The notes under the pieces: generated by a model
Seen by the model: the letters and a program-made list of their open reading frames with translations, nothing else
What the model was told of the DNA's origin: nothing
Database searches by the model: none
Position numbers and translations under genes: made by a program
From: CAYNUJ01 sp964573255
GTDB taxonomy: Bacteria; Bacteroidota; Ignavibacteria; Ignavibacteriales; Melioribacteraceae
Assembly (NCBI GenBank): GCA_964573255.1
Contig: CAZNJB010000018.1
Span: forward strand, 6,675 to 70,674
DNA: 64,000 nucleotides
Direction: 5' to 3'
In this document: in pieces, positions 34,143 through 44,259 of the stretch
Layout: each line of letters starts with the position of its first letter
Numbering within the stretch: the stretch's first letter is position 1

Positions 34143-36131
34143 TTATTTTCCTTTCTTATTCGAAACTAATTCTTTGATTGGAATACGAATTAAAACGTAT
34201 CCTAAAATTGCGATAATCAACACACCTAAAGTCCAATATCCCTCAAAATCTGGAGGGATACCAAAAATATTTTTCAAACTAATACCACCGGCAACAAAAG
34301 CAGCAAGTATAATTCCAACAAGCGCTTCACCTGCTACAAGTCCGGAGGCTAAGAGAAGTCCGGTGTTGTTTACTGTTTCTTTGTCATTTTCATTTTCAAT
34401 GTATTTTTCAGCTGATTTGTCTACAATATATTTTATCAAACCGCCGACAAAAATTGCAAATGTAGTATTAAAGGGTAAATACATACCAACGGAAATGAGC
34501 ATCGGTGAGGGAGCTTCGATAAGGATTAGCGCAATAGCGAAAAACATTCCAGCAATTACCAAAGGCCAAGCCATTTCACCGCCAACAATTCCTCTACTAA
34601 TCATAGCCATCAATCCGGCTTGAGGAGCGGGTAAAGCATCACTTCCGATAACGTTTGCTTCGTGTAAAAGCATTATTGGCAGAACCATTATAGCCGCAGC
34701 AAAAACGACTCCAATTAATTCACCCAATTCCATTTTCCAAGGTGTTCCGCCGAGTAATTGACCGACTTTCAAATCCTGCATCATGTCTCCGGCAACTCCC
34801 GCTACAACACAAACAACGGAAGCAACGGCTAATGCTGCAATAACACCCGTGTCGCCTTTCATTCCTATAAGAACCATCAACACTGCCGCAATCAATAAAG
34901 TGCTGAGTGTTAAACCGGAGATTGGATTGGAAGAACTGCCTATAATTCCAACCAAATAACCGGCAACTGCGGCAAACACAAATGCAGCTACAGCCATTAC
35001 TGCAGCTGATACTAAAGCGGAACCGAAATTATGAGTAAATGCGTTGTAAAGGAAAATCATTGCGATGAATATTGCTCCGAGAGCTATCAACACTTTATCG
35101 AATGGCAAATCTTTTTCGGTTCTTTTCTCTACTACTTTACCGGCACCCTTTGCTAATTTTAAATCTTTAAATCCTTTTCCAATACCTTGAATTAAACTCT
35201 TTCTCATTGAAAATAGAGTATAAAAAGCTCCTACCAGCATTCCTCCAACGGCAATCGGTTTTACAGTTGCGTTGTATGCAGTTTTTGCTACTTGAACCCA
35301 ATCGCCGCCTTTAGCAACGAGAGAACTCAAATCGCCGTACATCAAAAATAGGACTATCGGCATTAGGAAAATCCAACCGAAAATACCACCGGAAAATGTA
35401 ATAGCGGATAAGCGGAAACCGATTATATAACCGACACCGAGAAATGCCGGGGAAGCAGTGGGGCTTTCCACCAACATACCGCCTTTTTGTTTTACGGTTG
35501 CAACAATATCTCCGTTACCGTTCAATAAATTTATTTTCGATAATCCGAATTGCCAAAATCCTTTTATGTTGTCTTTTATTAATGTAATGCCGTTAGGATT
35601 TTTAAATATTTCAATTATTGCTCCCAATCCTAATGTTGCCATTACATATTTCGCTCCGGTTCTTCCTCCTTGTCCAGCTTTAACTATTTCCGTACAAGCT
35701 TGGGATTCCGGGAAGGGGAGAGTATTATCTTCAACTAAAGTTTTTCTTAAAATTGTAATTAAAAGAACGCCGAGTATACCACCAACCAACATTAACAGCG
35801 TACTTTCCCAATAGTTGAATTCATCCCAAACGCCGCTAATTACGAATGCGGGAATCGTGAAAATTGCTCCTGCGGCTAATGCTTCACCAACCGAAGCAGT
35901 AGTTCTCGCAAGGTTCTCTTCTAAAATATTTCCTTTGAATACTCTTAATACCGCCATTGCTATTACAGCAGCGGGAAATGTTGCGGCTACTGTCATACCA
36001 GCTTTTAACCCTAAGTATGCGTTTGCCGAACCGAGTATCATTGCTAAAATCACACCCAAAGCTAGAGATTTAAATGTAAGTTCCTTCATATTTTCTTCGG
36101 GTGGGACGAAAGGTTTGAATCCGTTACTCAA
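34143..36131 (-). CDS. OPT-family oligopeptide transporter
   Basis: 662 residues, about 14-16 membrane segments. Typical OPT N-terminus ELTFKSLALGVILAMILGSANAYLGLKAGMTVAATFPAAVIAMAVLR, the LPFPESQACTEIVKAG loop and conserved glycine-rich C-terminal half (LLASGLVAGEALVGIILA). Matches the bacterial OPT (TIGR00728/00733-like) proteins, which import peptides or metal chelates by proton symport. Substrate unknown. Transcribed alone, with a terminator downstream. Confidence 0.93.
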   Translation of the reverse strand: MSNGFKPFVPPEENMKELTFKSLALGVILAMILGSANAYLGLKAGMTVAATFPAAVIAMAVLRVFKGNILEENLARTTASVGEALAAGAIFTIPAFVISGVWDEFNYWESTLLMLVGGILGVLLITILRKTLVEDNTLPFPESQACTEIVKAGQGGRTGAKYVMATLGLGAIIEIFKNPNGITLIKDNIKGFWQFGLSKINLLNGNGDIVATVKQKGGMLVESPTASPAFLGVGYIIGFRLSAITFSGGIFGWIFLMPIVLFLMYGDLSSLVAKGGDWVQVAKTAYNATVKPIAVGGMLVGAFYTLFSMRKSLIQGIGKGFKDLKLAKGAGKVVEKRTEKDLPFDKVLIALGAIFIAMIFLYNAFTHNFGSALVSAAVMAVAAFVFAAVAGYLVGIIGSSSNPISGLTLSTLLIAAVLMVLIGMKGDTGVIAALAVASVVCVVAGVAGDMMQDLKVGQLLGGTPWKMELGELIGVVFAAAIMVLPIMLLHEANVIGSDALPAPQAGLMAMISRGIVGGEMAWPLVIAGMFFAIALILIEAPSPMLISVGMYLPFNTTFAIFVGGLIKYIVDKSAEKYIENENDKETVNNTGLLLASGLVAGEALVGIILAAFVAGGISLKNIFGIPPDFEGYWTLGVLIIAILGYVLIRIPIKELVSNKKGK

Positions 36132-36209
36132 GTTTTATCCTCCTATATTTAATCAGATAGAAACAAAATCTAAATCAAAACTTGAATTTAGTTGATAATT
36201 ATGGATTAT

Positions 36210-37007
36210 TCAAAATTTCATTTTTCTCATGCCGATATGGCAAATTGCGAAATCATATTTGACAGGATCGTTTTTATCGAATTTTTTTAAGTTTTCGGTT
36301 ATTTCTTCCGCCATATTCCAACTTACATTTTTCCGTTTAGTTAATTTAAGTTGCTGGCATATTTTTGCAACGTGAGTATCTACCGGAATAACGAGCTTTT
36401 CCGGCGGAATTTCTTCCCAAAGACCGAAGTCCAATTCATCCTTTCTTATCATCCATCTGAGAAATAAATTCATTCGCTTGCAAGCGCTTCCTTTCAACGG
36501 ATCAGGGAACATGAAACGTATTCCGTTCGTTATTTCCGAGTAATGTGCTGCTAATGAAAGCAAATTATTTGAAAAGAAAGAAAGGGTGGATTTTAAGTTC
36601 TTTTCTTTGGGAAAGTAATAGAGCAGGAAGAAATATTTTATGGAACCGTAGGAATTATAAATTTTGTCTAATACGAGAAAAAGCGTATGGATATCCGACC
36701 GGGTGAAAAATCTGTGCTTCAAATCCAGAGGGAAGTTTTTATTATTTGCAGAGTAATTACTAACAAACTCATACGGACTTTTATCCATAACGGAATGAAT
36801 TTTGTCTAACGTTTTTATAATTTGTTTTACATTTCCGTAGGCAAAAACCGATGAAATAAATGAAGATATTTCAATATCGTACCAGTTTGTATAATTATGC
36901 GGAAATTCAAGCGGATCAGGATGAATTTGGGATGCATCAAAATATTTATAATGGTAGTTTAATTTTTTCTTTAATGTATTTTCAGTTTTCGTTAATGCTC
37001 TTGCCAA
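36210..37007 (-). CDS. TIGR02757 family protein (DUF2400)
   Basis: 265 residues. Family marks: LNYHYKYFDASQIHPDPLEFPHNY near the start, IEISSFISSVFAYGNVKQI, GSACKRMNLFLRWMIRKDELDFGLW, VIPVDTHVAKICQQLKLTKRKNVSW and the C-terminal DPVKYDFAICHIG. The RxNLFLRWMxR and PxDTHV parts resemble the HhH-GPD DNA-glycosylase fold, but the biochemical role is not established. The only start in frame is a TTG at 37007 with weak RBS, so the N-terminus is not certain. Confidence 0.85.
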   Translation of the reverse strand: MARALTKTENTLKKKLNYHYKYFDASQIHPDPLEFPHNYTNWYDIEISSFISSVFAYGNVKQIIKTLDKIHSVMDKSPYEFVSNYSANNKNFPLDLKHRFFTRSDIHTLFLVLDKIYNSYGSIKYFFLLYYFPKEKNLKSTLSFFSNNLLSLAAHYSEITNGIRFMFPDPLKGSACKRMNLFLRWMIRKDELDFGLWEEIPPEKLVIPVDTHVAKICQQLKLTKRKNVSWNMAEEITENLKKFDKNDPVKYDFAICHIGMRKMKF

Positions 37008-37266
37008 ACCAATACCGATTATCTTGAAAGAATCATTCTATTGCTGTTAAACTATTTACTGATTATAACACTATAAAATAAATACCGTTGGAAAAAACAT
37101 TCTGCTCTATTGTAACTTCTTTCTATCCGGCTTGATTATTGTATCTTTTTCTGTTTTCACATTCCAACAAAGTAAATGTGTAATCTTAATTATAATTCTG
37201 CCGGTTTTAGAAATAATAAATGGAATTGTTATTGAAGGATTATCTTTTATACTATAAAAACAGTTT

Positions 37267-37995
37267 TCATTGTTTTATACTATATGTATTTATCAAATGA
37301 AACATTTCCTTTATTGCTTTTTCGAGTCCGACAAAAAGAGCGTGAGAAATTACCGAATGCCCGATACTTACTTCGTCAATATCATCAACCGCAAGAAATT
37401 CCTTTATATTCTGGTAGTCCAGTCCATGTCCGGCATTCACACCCAAACCCAATTTCTTTGCGTGTTTAGCTGCAATTCTAATTCTTTCCAATTCATCGAA
37501 CATTTCTTCTTCCGTAGAAGCATTCGAATAAATTCCGGTATGAATTTCTATAAAATCAGCTTTTATATCGGCAGCTGCATCAATTTGATTGATATCTGGT
37601 TCAACAAAAAGGGAAACGGGAATATCGCTGGCATGCAATTGCTCAATTGCATCTCTGTAAATTTCAATATTGTCAATTACATTTATCCCGCCTTCGGTGG
37701 TTAGCTCCTGTCTTTTTTCAGGAACCAAAGTAGCCAATTCCGGCTGAATATCTTTGGCTATAGCCATTATATCAGGAGAAATAGCCATCTCAAGATCTAA
37801 CTTGGTTGTAATCAATTCTCTTAACAACCTAACGTCTCTTTCATTTATATGTCTTCTATCTTCACGCAAATGTACTACAATTCCGTCAATTCCATATTTT
37901 TCAGCCATCAAAGCAAAGGTAACCGGATCGGGTTGTCCTTCGCCTCTGGCGTTCCTTACTGTAGCTACGTGATCAACATTTAATGAAAATTTCAT
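37267..37995 (-). CDS. pdxJ: Pyridoxine 5'-phosphate synthase PdxJ
   Basis: 242 residues, TIM barrel. Start MKFSLNVDHVATVRNARGEGQPDPVTFA, DGIVVHLREDRRHI, ISPD, LVPEKRQELTTEGGI, VSLFVEPD, FIEIHTG, LGVNAGHGLDYQN and VSIGHSVISHALFVG are all PdxJ signatures, with the catalytic Glu/His residues (E of PEKR, H of GHGL) in place. It joins deoxyxylulose-5-phosphate and amino-acetone phosphate to make PNP. No pdxA nearby. Confidence 0.96.
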   Translation of the reverse strand: MKFSLNVDHVATVRNARGEGQPDPVTFALMAEKYGIDGIVVHLREDRRHINERDVRLLRELITTKLDLEMAISPDIMAIAKDIQPELATLVPEKRQELTTEGGINVIDNIEIYRDAIEQLHASDIPVSLFVEPDINQIDAAADIKADFIEIHTGIYSNASTEEEMFDELERIRIAAKHAKKLGLGVNAGHGLDYQNIKEFLAVDDIDEVSIGHSVISHALFVGLEKAIKEMFHLINTYSIKQ

Positions 37996-38176
37996 TTTAA
38001 CACCAATATTTATTATCCATAAACTAAAATTAAGGTATAATTGGAAAAGAAAAAATAGTAAAAATATAATCTCTTTAAAGTTGCAAAGAATAATTTAGTT
38101 TTTTTTTATCTATTTTATTTATCATTAAATTTTGAAATCGATTTTTAATGAATAAACAATAAATAAGAGGTAAACA

Positions 38177-39091
38177 GTGGCTTTATTAGTAGTTGGTTCA
38201 CTCGGTATTGATGATATCGAAACTCCTTTCGATAAAATTGAAAATGCTTTGGGCGGTTCTGCAACTTATATTTCTTTAGCTGCAAGCTATTTTACTAGCC
38301 CAATTCATTTAGTTGGCGTTGTAGGAGACGATTTTAACAAAGAGTATATACAATTATTTGAAGACTACAATATCGATCTGGAAGGATTGCAAGTAATCGA
38401 AGGCGGAAAAACATTCCGCTGGGGAGGGAAATATCATTACGACTTAAACATACGGGATACATTATTTACGGAATTAGGAGTGTTCGAAAATTTTAATCCG
38501 ATAATTCCTGCGAAATCAAAAAAATGTAAATTTGTTCTTCTCGGTAATATCATGCCTAAGCTTCAGTTACACGTTCTCGAGCAGATGGAAAATCCTCAAT
38601 TCGTTGTATGCGATACGATGAATCTTTGGATAGAAAATACTTTGGAGGATTTATACAAAGTACTTAAAAGAGTAAACGTGCTTATTATTAATGATTCAGA
38701 AGCTAGATTGCTTTCAAAAGAACCCAACTTGATTAAAGCCGCAAAAATTATTCAAGAGATGGGTCCGGAATATTTAATAATTAAAAAAGGTGAGCATGGT
38801 GCATTGCTCTTTGGTGAAAATTCAATTTTTTCTGCACCTGCTTATCCATTAGAAAATATATTTGATCCCACAGGTGCAGGGGATGTATTTGCAGGCGGAT
38901 TTACAGGTTATTTGCACAATACACGTGACCTTTCTTTCGACAATCTGAAAAGAGCTGTAATATACGGTAGCGCGATGGCATCTTTTGCAGTTGAACAATT
39001 CAGCACTAAAGGATTAGAGGATTTAACTAAATTACAAATTCATGATAGATTTTTAGAATTCAGGGAGCTCTCGAAATTTGATGAAAAATAA
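38177..39091 (+). CDS. PfkB-family sugar/nucleoside kinase
   Basis: 304 residues, ribokinase fold. N-terminal LVVGSLGIDDIETPFDKIENALGGSATYISLAAS and PfkB signature 2 near the C-terminus, DPTGAGDVFAGGFTGYL, with the catalytic Asp in GAGD. GTG start with AGAGG upstream. It overlaps mtnA, so a role in methylthioadenosine or ribose-phosphate salvage is likely, for example making the sugar phosphate MtnA uses; but MTR kinases of the known type (MtnK) are a different fold, so this is inference. Confidence 0.85.
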   Translation: MALLVVGSLGIDDIETPFDKIENALGGSATYISLAASYFTSPIHLVGVVGDDFNKEYIQLFEDYNIDLEGLQVIEGGKTFRWGGKYHYDLNIRDTLFTELGVFENFNPIIPAKSKKCKFVLLGNIMPKLQLHVLEQMENPQFVVCDTMNLWIENTLEDLYKVLKRVNVLIINDSEARLLSKEPNLIKAAKIIQEMGPEYLIIKKGEHGALLFGENSIFSAPAYPLENIFDPTGAGDVFAGGFTGYLHNTRDLSFDNLKRAVIYGSAMASFAVEQFSTKGLEDLTKLQIHDRFLEFRELSKFDEK

Positions 39092-40088
39092 AGGATTCAA
39101 ATCGATTGATTTTGTTGATGATCAATTGGTATTGATTGATCAGACTAAATTACCTTTGACGGAAGAATATATTAAAACCGATAGTGTTGATAGAATTGCT
39201 GAAGCAATCAGAAAACTGGAAGTAAGAGGAGCACCTGCAATAGGAGTTGCTGCTGCTTATGCTATTGCTTTAGCTTTTAAGAATAGTGATGCTGATAAAG
39301 AGAATTTTGAAAGGAATTATAATTTATTAGCTTCCACTCGTCCGACTGCCGTAAATCTTTTTTGGGCGCTGGACGAAATGAAAAAGTGTTTCGAGGAAAA
39401 CTATTCAGCTGAGAATATATATCAAATACTTCTTTCAAAAGCTAAAGAAATACATCAAGATGATATAGATATGTGCAACCGGATTGCAGAAAATGGTTCT
39501 TCAATTTTTGGCGATTCGCCTAAAAATGTTTTGACTCATTGCAATACAGGGCAGTTAGCCACCGGTGGAGGCGGAACGGCTCTTTATGTGATAATTAAAG
39601 CCTTTGAAAAAGGTTTGGTTAATCATGTGTGGGTTGATGAAACACGACCTTTATTGCAGGGTTCCAGACTTACCGCTTTTGAATTGGAAAAATCGGGCAT
39701 TCCATTTTCGATAATTACAGATTCTACCGCGGCGATGTTAATGGCTCAGGGTAAAATAGACTTGGCAATAACCGGAGCAGACAGAATTGCCGCGAATGGA
39801 GATTCGGCTAATAAAATTGGCACTTACAGCGTTGCAGTGAATTGTAAACATCACAACCTGCCTTTTTATATCGCTGCTCCTATGAGTACTATCGATAGCA
39901 GTTGTAAATCGGGAAAAGATATTGTAATTGAAGAACGCTCTTCGGATGAGATAACTAAAATCAAAAATGTACAGGTTACAAAGTCCGAATATAATGTTTA
40001 TTCGCCTGCATTTGATGTTACACCTGCTGAATTGATTTCCGGAATAATTACCGACGTTGATTTGTTTAAACATCCGTTTGATTTTTAA
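39081..40088 (+). CDS. mtnA: S-methyl-5-thioribose-1-phosphate isomerase MtnA
   Basis: 335 residues. All family marks: RGAPAIGVAAAYA, HCNTGQLATGGGGTAL with catalytic Cys, DETRPLLQGSRLTAFEL, ITGADRIAANGDSANKIGTYS with catalytic Asp, and FYIAAPMSTID. Isomerises MTR-1-P to MTRu-1-P in methionine salvage. A TTG three bases upstream (39078) is an alternative start. It overlaps the PfkB gene by 11 nt and is followed after 12 nt by recO. Confidence 0.94.
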   Translation: MKNKGFKSIDFVDDQLVLIDQTKLPLTEEYIKTDSVDRIAEAIRKLEVRGAPAIGVAAAYAIALAFKNSDADKENFERNYNLLASTRPTAVNLFWALDEMKKCFEENYSAENIYQILLSKAKEIHQDDIDMCNRIAENGSSIFGDSPKNVLTHCNTGQLATGGGGTALYVIIKAFEKGLVNHVWVDETRPLLQGSRLTAFELEKSGIPFSIITDSTAAMLMAQGKIDLAITGADRIAANGDSANKIGTYSVAVNCKHHNLPFYIAAPMSTIDSSCKSGKDIVIEERSSDEITKIKNVQVTKSEYNVYSPAFDVTPAELISGIITDVDLFKHPFDF

Positions 40089-40100
40089 ACCGGAGCTTTA

Positions 40101-40838
40101 ATGTCGGAGATAAAAAAATTTACCGGACTCGTTCTAAAAAAATTAGACTTTGGAGATTCGAGTAAAATAGTAACATTTTTCTCCGGCGAACTTGGGAAGG
40201 TAACCGGGATTATAAAGGCAGGTCGCTCTTCGAAGAGTAAGATTGGCGCTTTGGTTGATGTATTGAACGAAACGGAAATCGTGATCTATTCAAAAGCAGG
40301 AAGGGACATACAATTAATTTCACAGGCTCATTTAGTGAATTCTTTCCCGAACTTAAAACAAAATTTGGAGTCTATAAAGTACGCTTCGTCAATATTAGAA
40401 TTACTCGACTATTTTATAATGGAAAATGATCATCACGAAAGATTGTATAAAGGGACGATAAGGATATTAAAACTGATTAATGAGAACGCCGGAGAAGCGT
40501 TAATATATTTTATCAAATATTTAATTTTTTTCCTGGAAGAAGTCGGATTCGGATTGAATTTTGAAGAATGCTCAATTTGCAAAAAGGAATTATCTGCCGG
40601 AGAGAAAGGATATAATTTTGAGTTGGGATTTTTATGTTCCGACTGCAAAGTTGATCATTTAGTGTCATTTAACTTAACAAAGGAACTTTTCGATGATTTG
40701 CTGTGTCTAAGTTCGAAAGATAAAAATAAAAGTTATTTAATTAATAATCTGAATAAATTGTTGAATATGTTGGAAAGAATTCTGATGTTTAACTCGCCAG
40801 ATTTTCCCGGAATTCAATCACTAAAAGTTTTTAGTTAA
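40101..40838 (+). CDS. recO: DNA repair protein RecO
   Basis: 245 residues. The N-terminal OB-fold (FTGLVLKKLDFGDSSKIVTFFSGELGKVTGIIKAGRSSKSKIG) is standard, as is the C-terminal helical part. A zinc-type motif is present with CSICKKEL and CSDCK. RecO loads RecA with RecR; recR is in this window at 60538 but not linked. Co-transcribed with mtnA and the protease gene 10 nt downstream. Confidence 0.9.
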   Translation: MSEIKKFTGLVLKKLDFGDSSKIVTFFSGELGKVTGIIKAGRSSKSKIGALVDVLNETEIVIYSKAGRDIQLISQAHLVNSFPNLKQNLESIKYASSILELLDYFIMENDHHERLYKGTIRILKLINENAGEALIYFIKYLIFFLEEVGFGLNFEECSICKKELSAGEKGYNFELGFLCSDCKVDHLVSFNLTKELFDDLLCLSSKDKNKSYLINNLNKLLNMLERILMFNSPDFPGIQSLKVFS

Positions 40839-40848
40839 GAGGTATTAA

Positions 40849-42345
40849 ATGTATAAAAAAAATATTTTAGCTTCGTTTTCACTAATATTTATCGGAATAG
40901 TTTTTGGTGCGGTTTTAGTATCCAGTTTCGGTTGGGTACGTCCCAGTTTAGCCGATGTGCATATCGGTAACGATGCCGAACCATTGAATATTTCAAGTCC
41001 GTCTGCTCAATCATTTAACGATGCATTTACAACTGTTGCAGAAAAAGTTACGCCTTCAATCGTTAGAATTAGTGTTGTTAGTACGAGTAAAGAAAATCCA
41101 CATGAAGGATTTAAATTTTTCTTTCCTTTCAAAGATGAAATGCCAAGAGAGCAGAAGGGAGGCGGTTCAGGTGTTATTATTTCGGAAGAAGGATATATTT
41201 TAACGAATAATCACGTTGTTGAAAATGCCATTTCTGTTACTGTTGGATTGATTGATAAAAGAGAGTTTCAAGCGGATATAATTGGCACGGATCCATTAAC
41301 GGATTTAGCCGTAATAAAAATTGATGCTGATGATTTAACAATTGCAAGATTAGGCGATTCGGATAAGTTGAAAGTAGGTACTTGGGTGATGGCAATTGGT
41401 AATCCCTTAGCCTTAACATCAACAGTTACAGCCGGAATTATTTCGGCAACCAATAGAAATTTGAATTTGATTAGAGATAGTTACGGTGTGGAAGATTATA
41501 TTCAGACTGATGCCGCAATCAATCCCGGAAACAGCGGAGGCGCTTTAGTTAATCTAAATGGTGAAGTAATAGGAATAAATTCCGCAATCGCAACTAACGG
41601 TTTAACAGGAAGCTATATAGGATACGGTTTTGCCATTCCGATTAATTTAGCAAAAACCGTTGCGGAAGATTTAATCGCAAACGGAAAGGTAAGCAGAGGT
41701 TACATCGGAGTGAATATTTCCGAAGTTGATGCTTCTACGGCAAAAGCAGTTGGTTTGGACAGACCAAAAGGTGTAATGATTCAGGGTATTCTTGAAGGCG
41801 GTGCGGCTTCCGAAGAAGATATTCAAGCCGGTGATATTATCCTTAAAATTGACGATAAAGAAGTTAATATGCCGAACGAATTGCAAAGTTATGTCGCTAG
41901 TAAGCGTGCGGGTTCAAAAGTTGAATTGACACTTTATAGAGACGGAGAGATAATTAATCGTACTGTAGAGCTCAAAGCCCGAGATGATTCCAAAGGAACC
42001 AGAATTATTTCCGGAAAACAAAAGAAAGAAGAAAAAGTTGAAACGAAATTGGAAGAAATATCTTTTGATGAACTCGGATTAAAGGTAAGAAATGCGACTG
42101 CAGATCAGCTAGAAAAATTTAAAGCTGAAGGCGGTGCTCTAATTGTGGAAGTAAAGAGGTTTGGTAAGGCTGATGAACAAGGGCTCGCACCGGGAATCTT
42201 GATAACGGAAATAAATAAGAAAAAAATTAAAAATATTGAAGATGTTAAGAAAATATTTGAAGAGAATAAAGGTAAAGCCGTGTTGCTAAGAGTAGTTTAC
42301 GGTGACAAGGTTTCTAGATTTGTTGGTTTAGAGATCCCTGACTAA
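40849..42345 (+). CDS. degQ: Periplasmic serine protease of HtrA/DegQ type
   Basis: 498 residues. N-terminal signal/anchor (about 5-27), trypsin-like domain with the triad H122 (TNNHVVENA), D152 (DLAVIKID) and S229 (NPGNSGGALVN), and two PDZ domains (about 285-375 and 405-495). Linker 3 region between the PDZs is Lys/Glu-rich. Degrades or holds misfolded envelope proteins. Usual Deg length is 450-500. A strong terminator follows. Confidence 0.94.
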   Translation: MYKKNILASFSLIFIGIVFGAVLVSSFGWVRPSLADVHIGNDAEPLNISSPSAQSFNDAFTTVAEKVTPSIVRISVVSTSKENPHEGFKFFFPFKDEMPREQKGGGSGVIISEEGYILTNNHVVENAISVTVGLIDKREFQADIIGTDPLTDLAVIKIDADDLTIARLGDSDKLKVGTWVMAIGNPLALTSTVTAGIISATNRNLNLIRDSYGVEDYIQTDAAINPGNSGGALVNLNGEVIGINSAIATNGLTGSYIGYGFAIPINLAKTVAEDLIANGKVSRGYIGVNISEVDASTAKAVGLDRPKGVMIQGILEGGAASEEDIQAGDIILKIDDKEVNMPNELQSYVASKRAGSKVELTLYRDGEIINRTVELKARDDSKGTRIISGKQKKEEKVETKLEEISFDELGLKVRNATADQLEKFKAEGGALIVEVKRFGKADEQGLAPGILITEINKKKIKNIEDVKKIFEENKGKAVLLRVVYGDKVSRFVGLEIPD

Positions 42346-42373
42346 TAGATAATTCGAAACACTCCCTAATAGA

Positions 42374-42397
42374 CGCCTCTCCGGAGGCGTTTTTTTT
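42374..42397 (+). terminator. Rho-independent terminator after degQ-like gene
   Basis: CGCCTC, loop TCCG, GAGGCG, then eight T. Canonical intrinsic terminator closing the PfkB-mtnA-recO-degQ unit. Confidence 0.93.
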
Positions 42398-42523
42398 ATG
42401 TCCACTGATATAGAAAATGAAGTTCTTCTTTAATAAATTTTATAAATAGTCGCTTTGAATAACAGAGATGAGTTATGAGAAGGTATAAACTACGCTTTTT
42501 CACTTGAGATAGGGGGGAAGCTG

Positions 42524-42579
42524 AATGCTGGATGCTAGATACTGGATTCTGGAGGCTAGATGCTGGATACTGGTAGCTA
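42524..42579. repeat. Tandem degenerate heptamer array (GATGCTG/GATACTG)
   Basis: Eight head-to-tail seven-base units of the form GATnCTg/a: AATGCTG, GATGCTA, GATACTG, GATTCTG, GAGGCTA, GATGCTG, GATACTG, GTAGCTA. More G/C-rich than surroundings and lying in a non-coding gap. Confidence 0.85.
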
Positions 42580-42764
42580 TAGTTTGATGCAAGATGATCA
42601 ATCGTTCATTCAATTTATCTCAATAGCTAATGAATAAGTGAGTATTATTCAAGCAAATATGATAATGAAATATTCATTTGTTTATCAATAAATCGTTTTA
42701 ATTCAAATATATTATCTTTGGCTTTTTTATATTTCCACTTCTATTATAATTTTTTAGGAATATT

Positions 42765-43976
42765 ATGATTAGATTTCTTACAGCCGGTGAATCACACGGA
42801 AAAGCACTTACACAAATTGTTGAAGGTTTTCCTTCCAACATTCCGATAACCGAAGAATATGTTAATAAGCATTTAGCCCGCAGACAAATGGGGTACGGTC
42901 GCGGCGGAAGAATGAAAATTGAAACGGATAGAATTGAATTCCTTTCCGGAATACGTTTAGGTAAAACCTTAGGTTCACCAATAAGCATGATTATACGGAA
43001 TAAGGATTGGGAAAACTGGACTGAAAGGATGAGTGTTGAGAAGCACAATAAAAAGATAGAGAAAATTACCATTCCTCGTCCGGGGCATGCTGATTTAGTA
43101 GGAGTGTCTAAATATAATTTCGATGATATTAGGAATTCGATAGAAAGATCGAGTGCAAGGGAGACAGCTTCGCGTGTGGCGGTTGGAAGTATAGCCAGAA
43201 GATTTTTGGAAGAATTTGGAATTACCGTAGGTAGTTACGTTGAAAGCATCGGTGGAATTTATCCAGAGAATAATTTTACAGAAAAATTATTTGCAGATAG
43301 AACGGGAAAGAATTTTGATGCTTGGGCTTTGTCCGAAAAAGCAGATAAAAGCAAAGTTCGTGTTCTTGAAAAAGAACAAGAAGAAAGAATAATTGAAAAG
43401 ATTCAAACTGCCAAAAAGAACGGGGATACTCTCGGCGGAACTTTTATTACTGTTGCCACAGGCGTTCCGCTTGGATTGGGCAGTTTCGTTCATTACGATA
43501 CGAAAATAAGCTCAGATATTGCTCACGCAGTGATGTCAATCAACGCGGTTAAAGCCGTGGAAATTGGAACCGGTTTTTCATCAGCAGAGCAATTTGGCTC
43601 TATTTCGCACGATGAGATTACGATAAAATCCGGAGAACTTACTCGCAAATCGAATAGAGCTGGCGGAATAGAAGGCGGAATAACTACCGGACTGCCAATA
43701 ATTGTAAGAGCAGGAATGAAACCTATTGCAACCCTTATGTCGCCGATTTCAACAGTGGATTTAAAAGGAATGAAAAAGATTAAAGCTCGTCGCGAGCGAA
43801 GTGATTTTGTTGCGGTTCCTGCTTGTGCGGTTATTGCAGAATCTATGTTGGCTTGGGTGATTGCTAAATATATGCTGCTGAAATTCGGCGGAGATTCACT
43901 CGAAGAAACTAAGGATAATTATAATAATTATTTGAAAAAGCTTCCGAAAAGACTTAGCAAAAATTTTGATAAATAA
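42765..43976 (+). CDS. aroC: Chorismate synthase
   Basis: 403 residues. Signatures: FLTAGESHGKALTQIVEGFPSN, GRGGRMKIE, GSPISMIIRNKDW, RPGHADLVGVSKYNF, SSARETASRVAVG, and the C-terminal TLMSPISTVDLKG and RSDFVAVPACAVIAESM. FMN-dependent last step of the shikimate pathway. Slightly longer than the usual 350-390. Single gene with its own promoter region. Confidence 0.96.
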   Translation: MIRFLTAGESHGKALTQIVEGFPSNIPITEEYVNKHLARRQMGYGRGGRMKIETDRIEFLSGIRLGKTLGSPISMIIRNKDWENWTERMSVEKHNKKIEKITIPRPGHADLVGVSKYNFDDIRNSIERSSARETASRVAVGSIARRFLEEFGITVGSYVESIGGIYPENNFTEKLFADRTGKNFDAWALSEKADKSKVRVLEKEQEERIIEKIQTAKKNGDTLGGTFITVATGVPLGLGSFVHYDTKISSDIAHAVMSINAVKAVEIGTGFSSAEQFGSISHDEITIKSGELTRKSNRAGGIEGGITTGLPIIVRAGMKPIATLMSPISTVDLKGMKKIKARRERSDFVAVPACAVIAESMLAWVIAKYMLLKFGGDSLEETKDNYNNYLKKLPKRLSKNFDK

Positions 43977-44259
43977 ATTAGAAAACATCGGCTAAATGTT
44001 TTCTTCAATAGAGTGCTGACAAACACTTTTTGGGGTAGCTGTGTCAATTATTTTATCTATGGCACTACAGAATTTTTTGTTATGCATGTAATTACCGCTA
44101 ACAATAGATTTTTTGAATAATCAAAGTGTAAGGCATTTCTCTATTTGTACGTTCATCCAAAATGAGGTTTAATAATTTAAGAGAAGTTAAAACTATTATT
44201 TTATAAAAGTGTAATTTCTTAGTTTAAATATTTCAATTTCATAATCTTGGTAAATTTTT

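Larger units (their letters stand above)
42346..42764. other. Intergenic region holding terminator and heptamer repeat
   Basis: 419 nt with no gene. It contains the terminator at 42374-42397 and the tandem heptamer array at 42524-42579. The end should hold the aroC promoter; no clear -35/-10 was assigned. Confidence 0.6.

Noticed and set aside
39081..40088. MtnA considered as an eIF2B-like regulatory protein
   Set aside because: All catalytic motifs of MtnA are intact, including HCNTG and GADRIAANGD.
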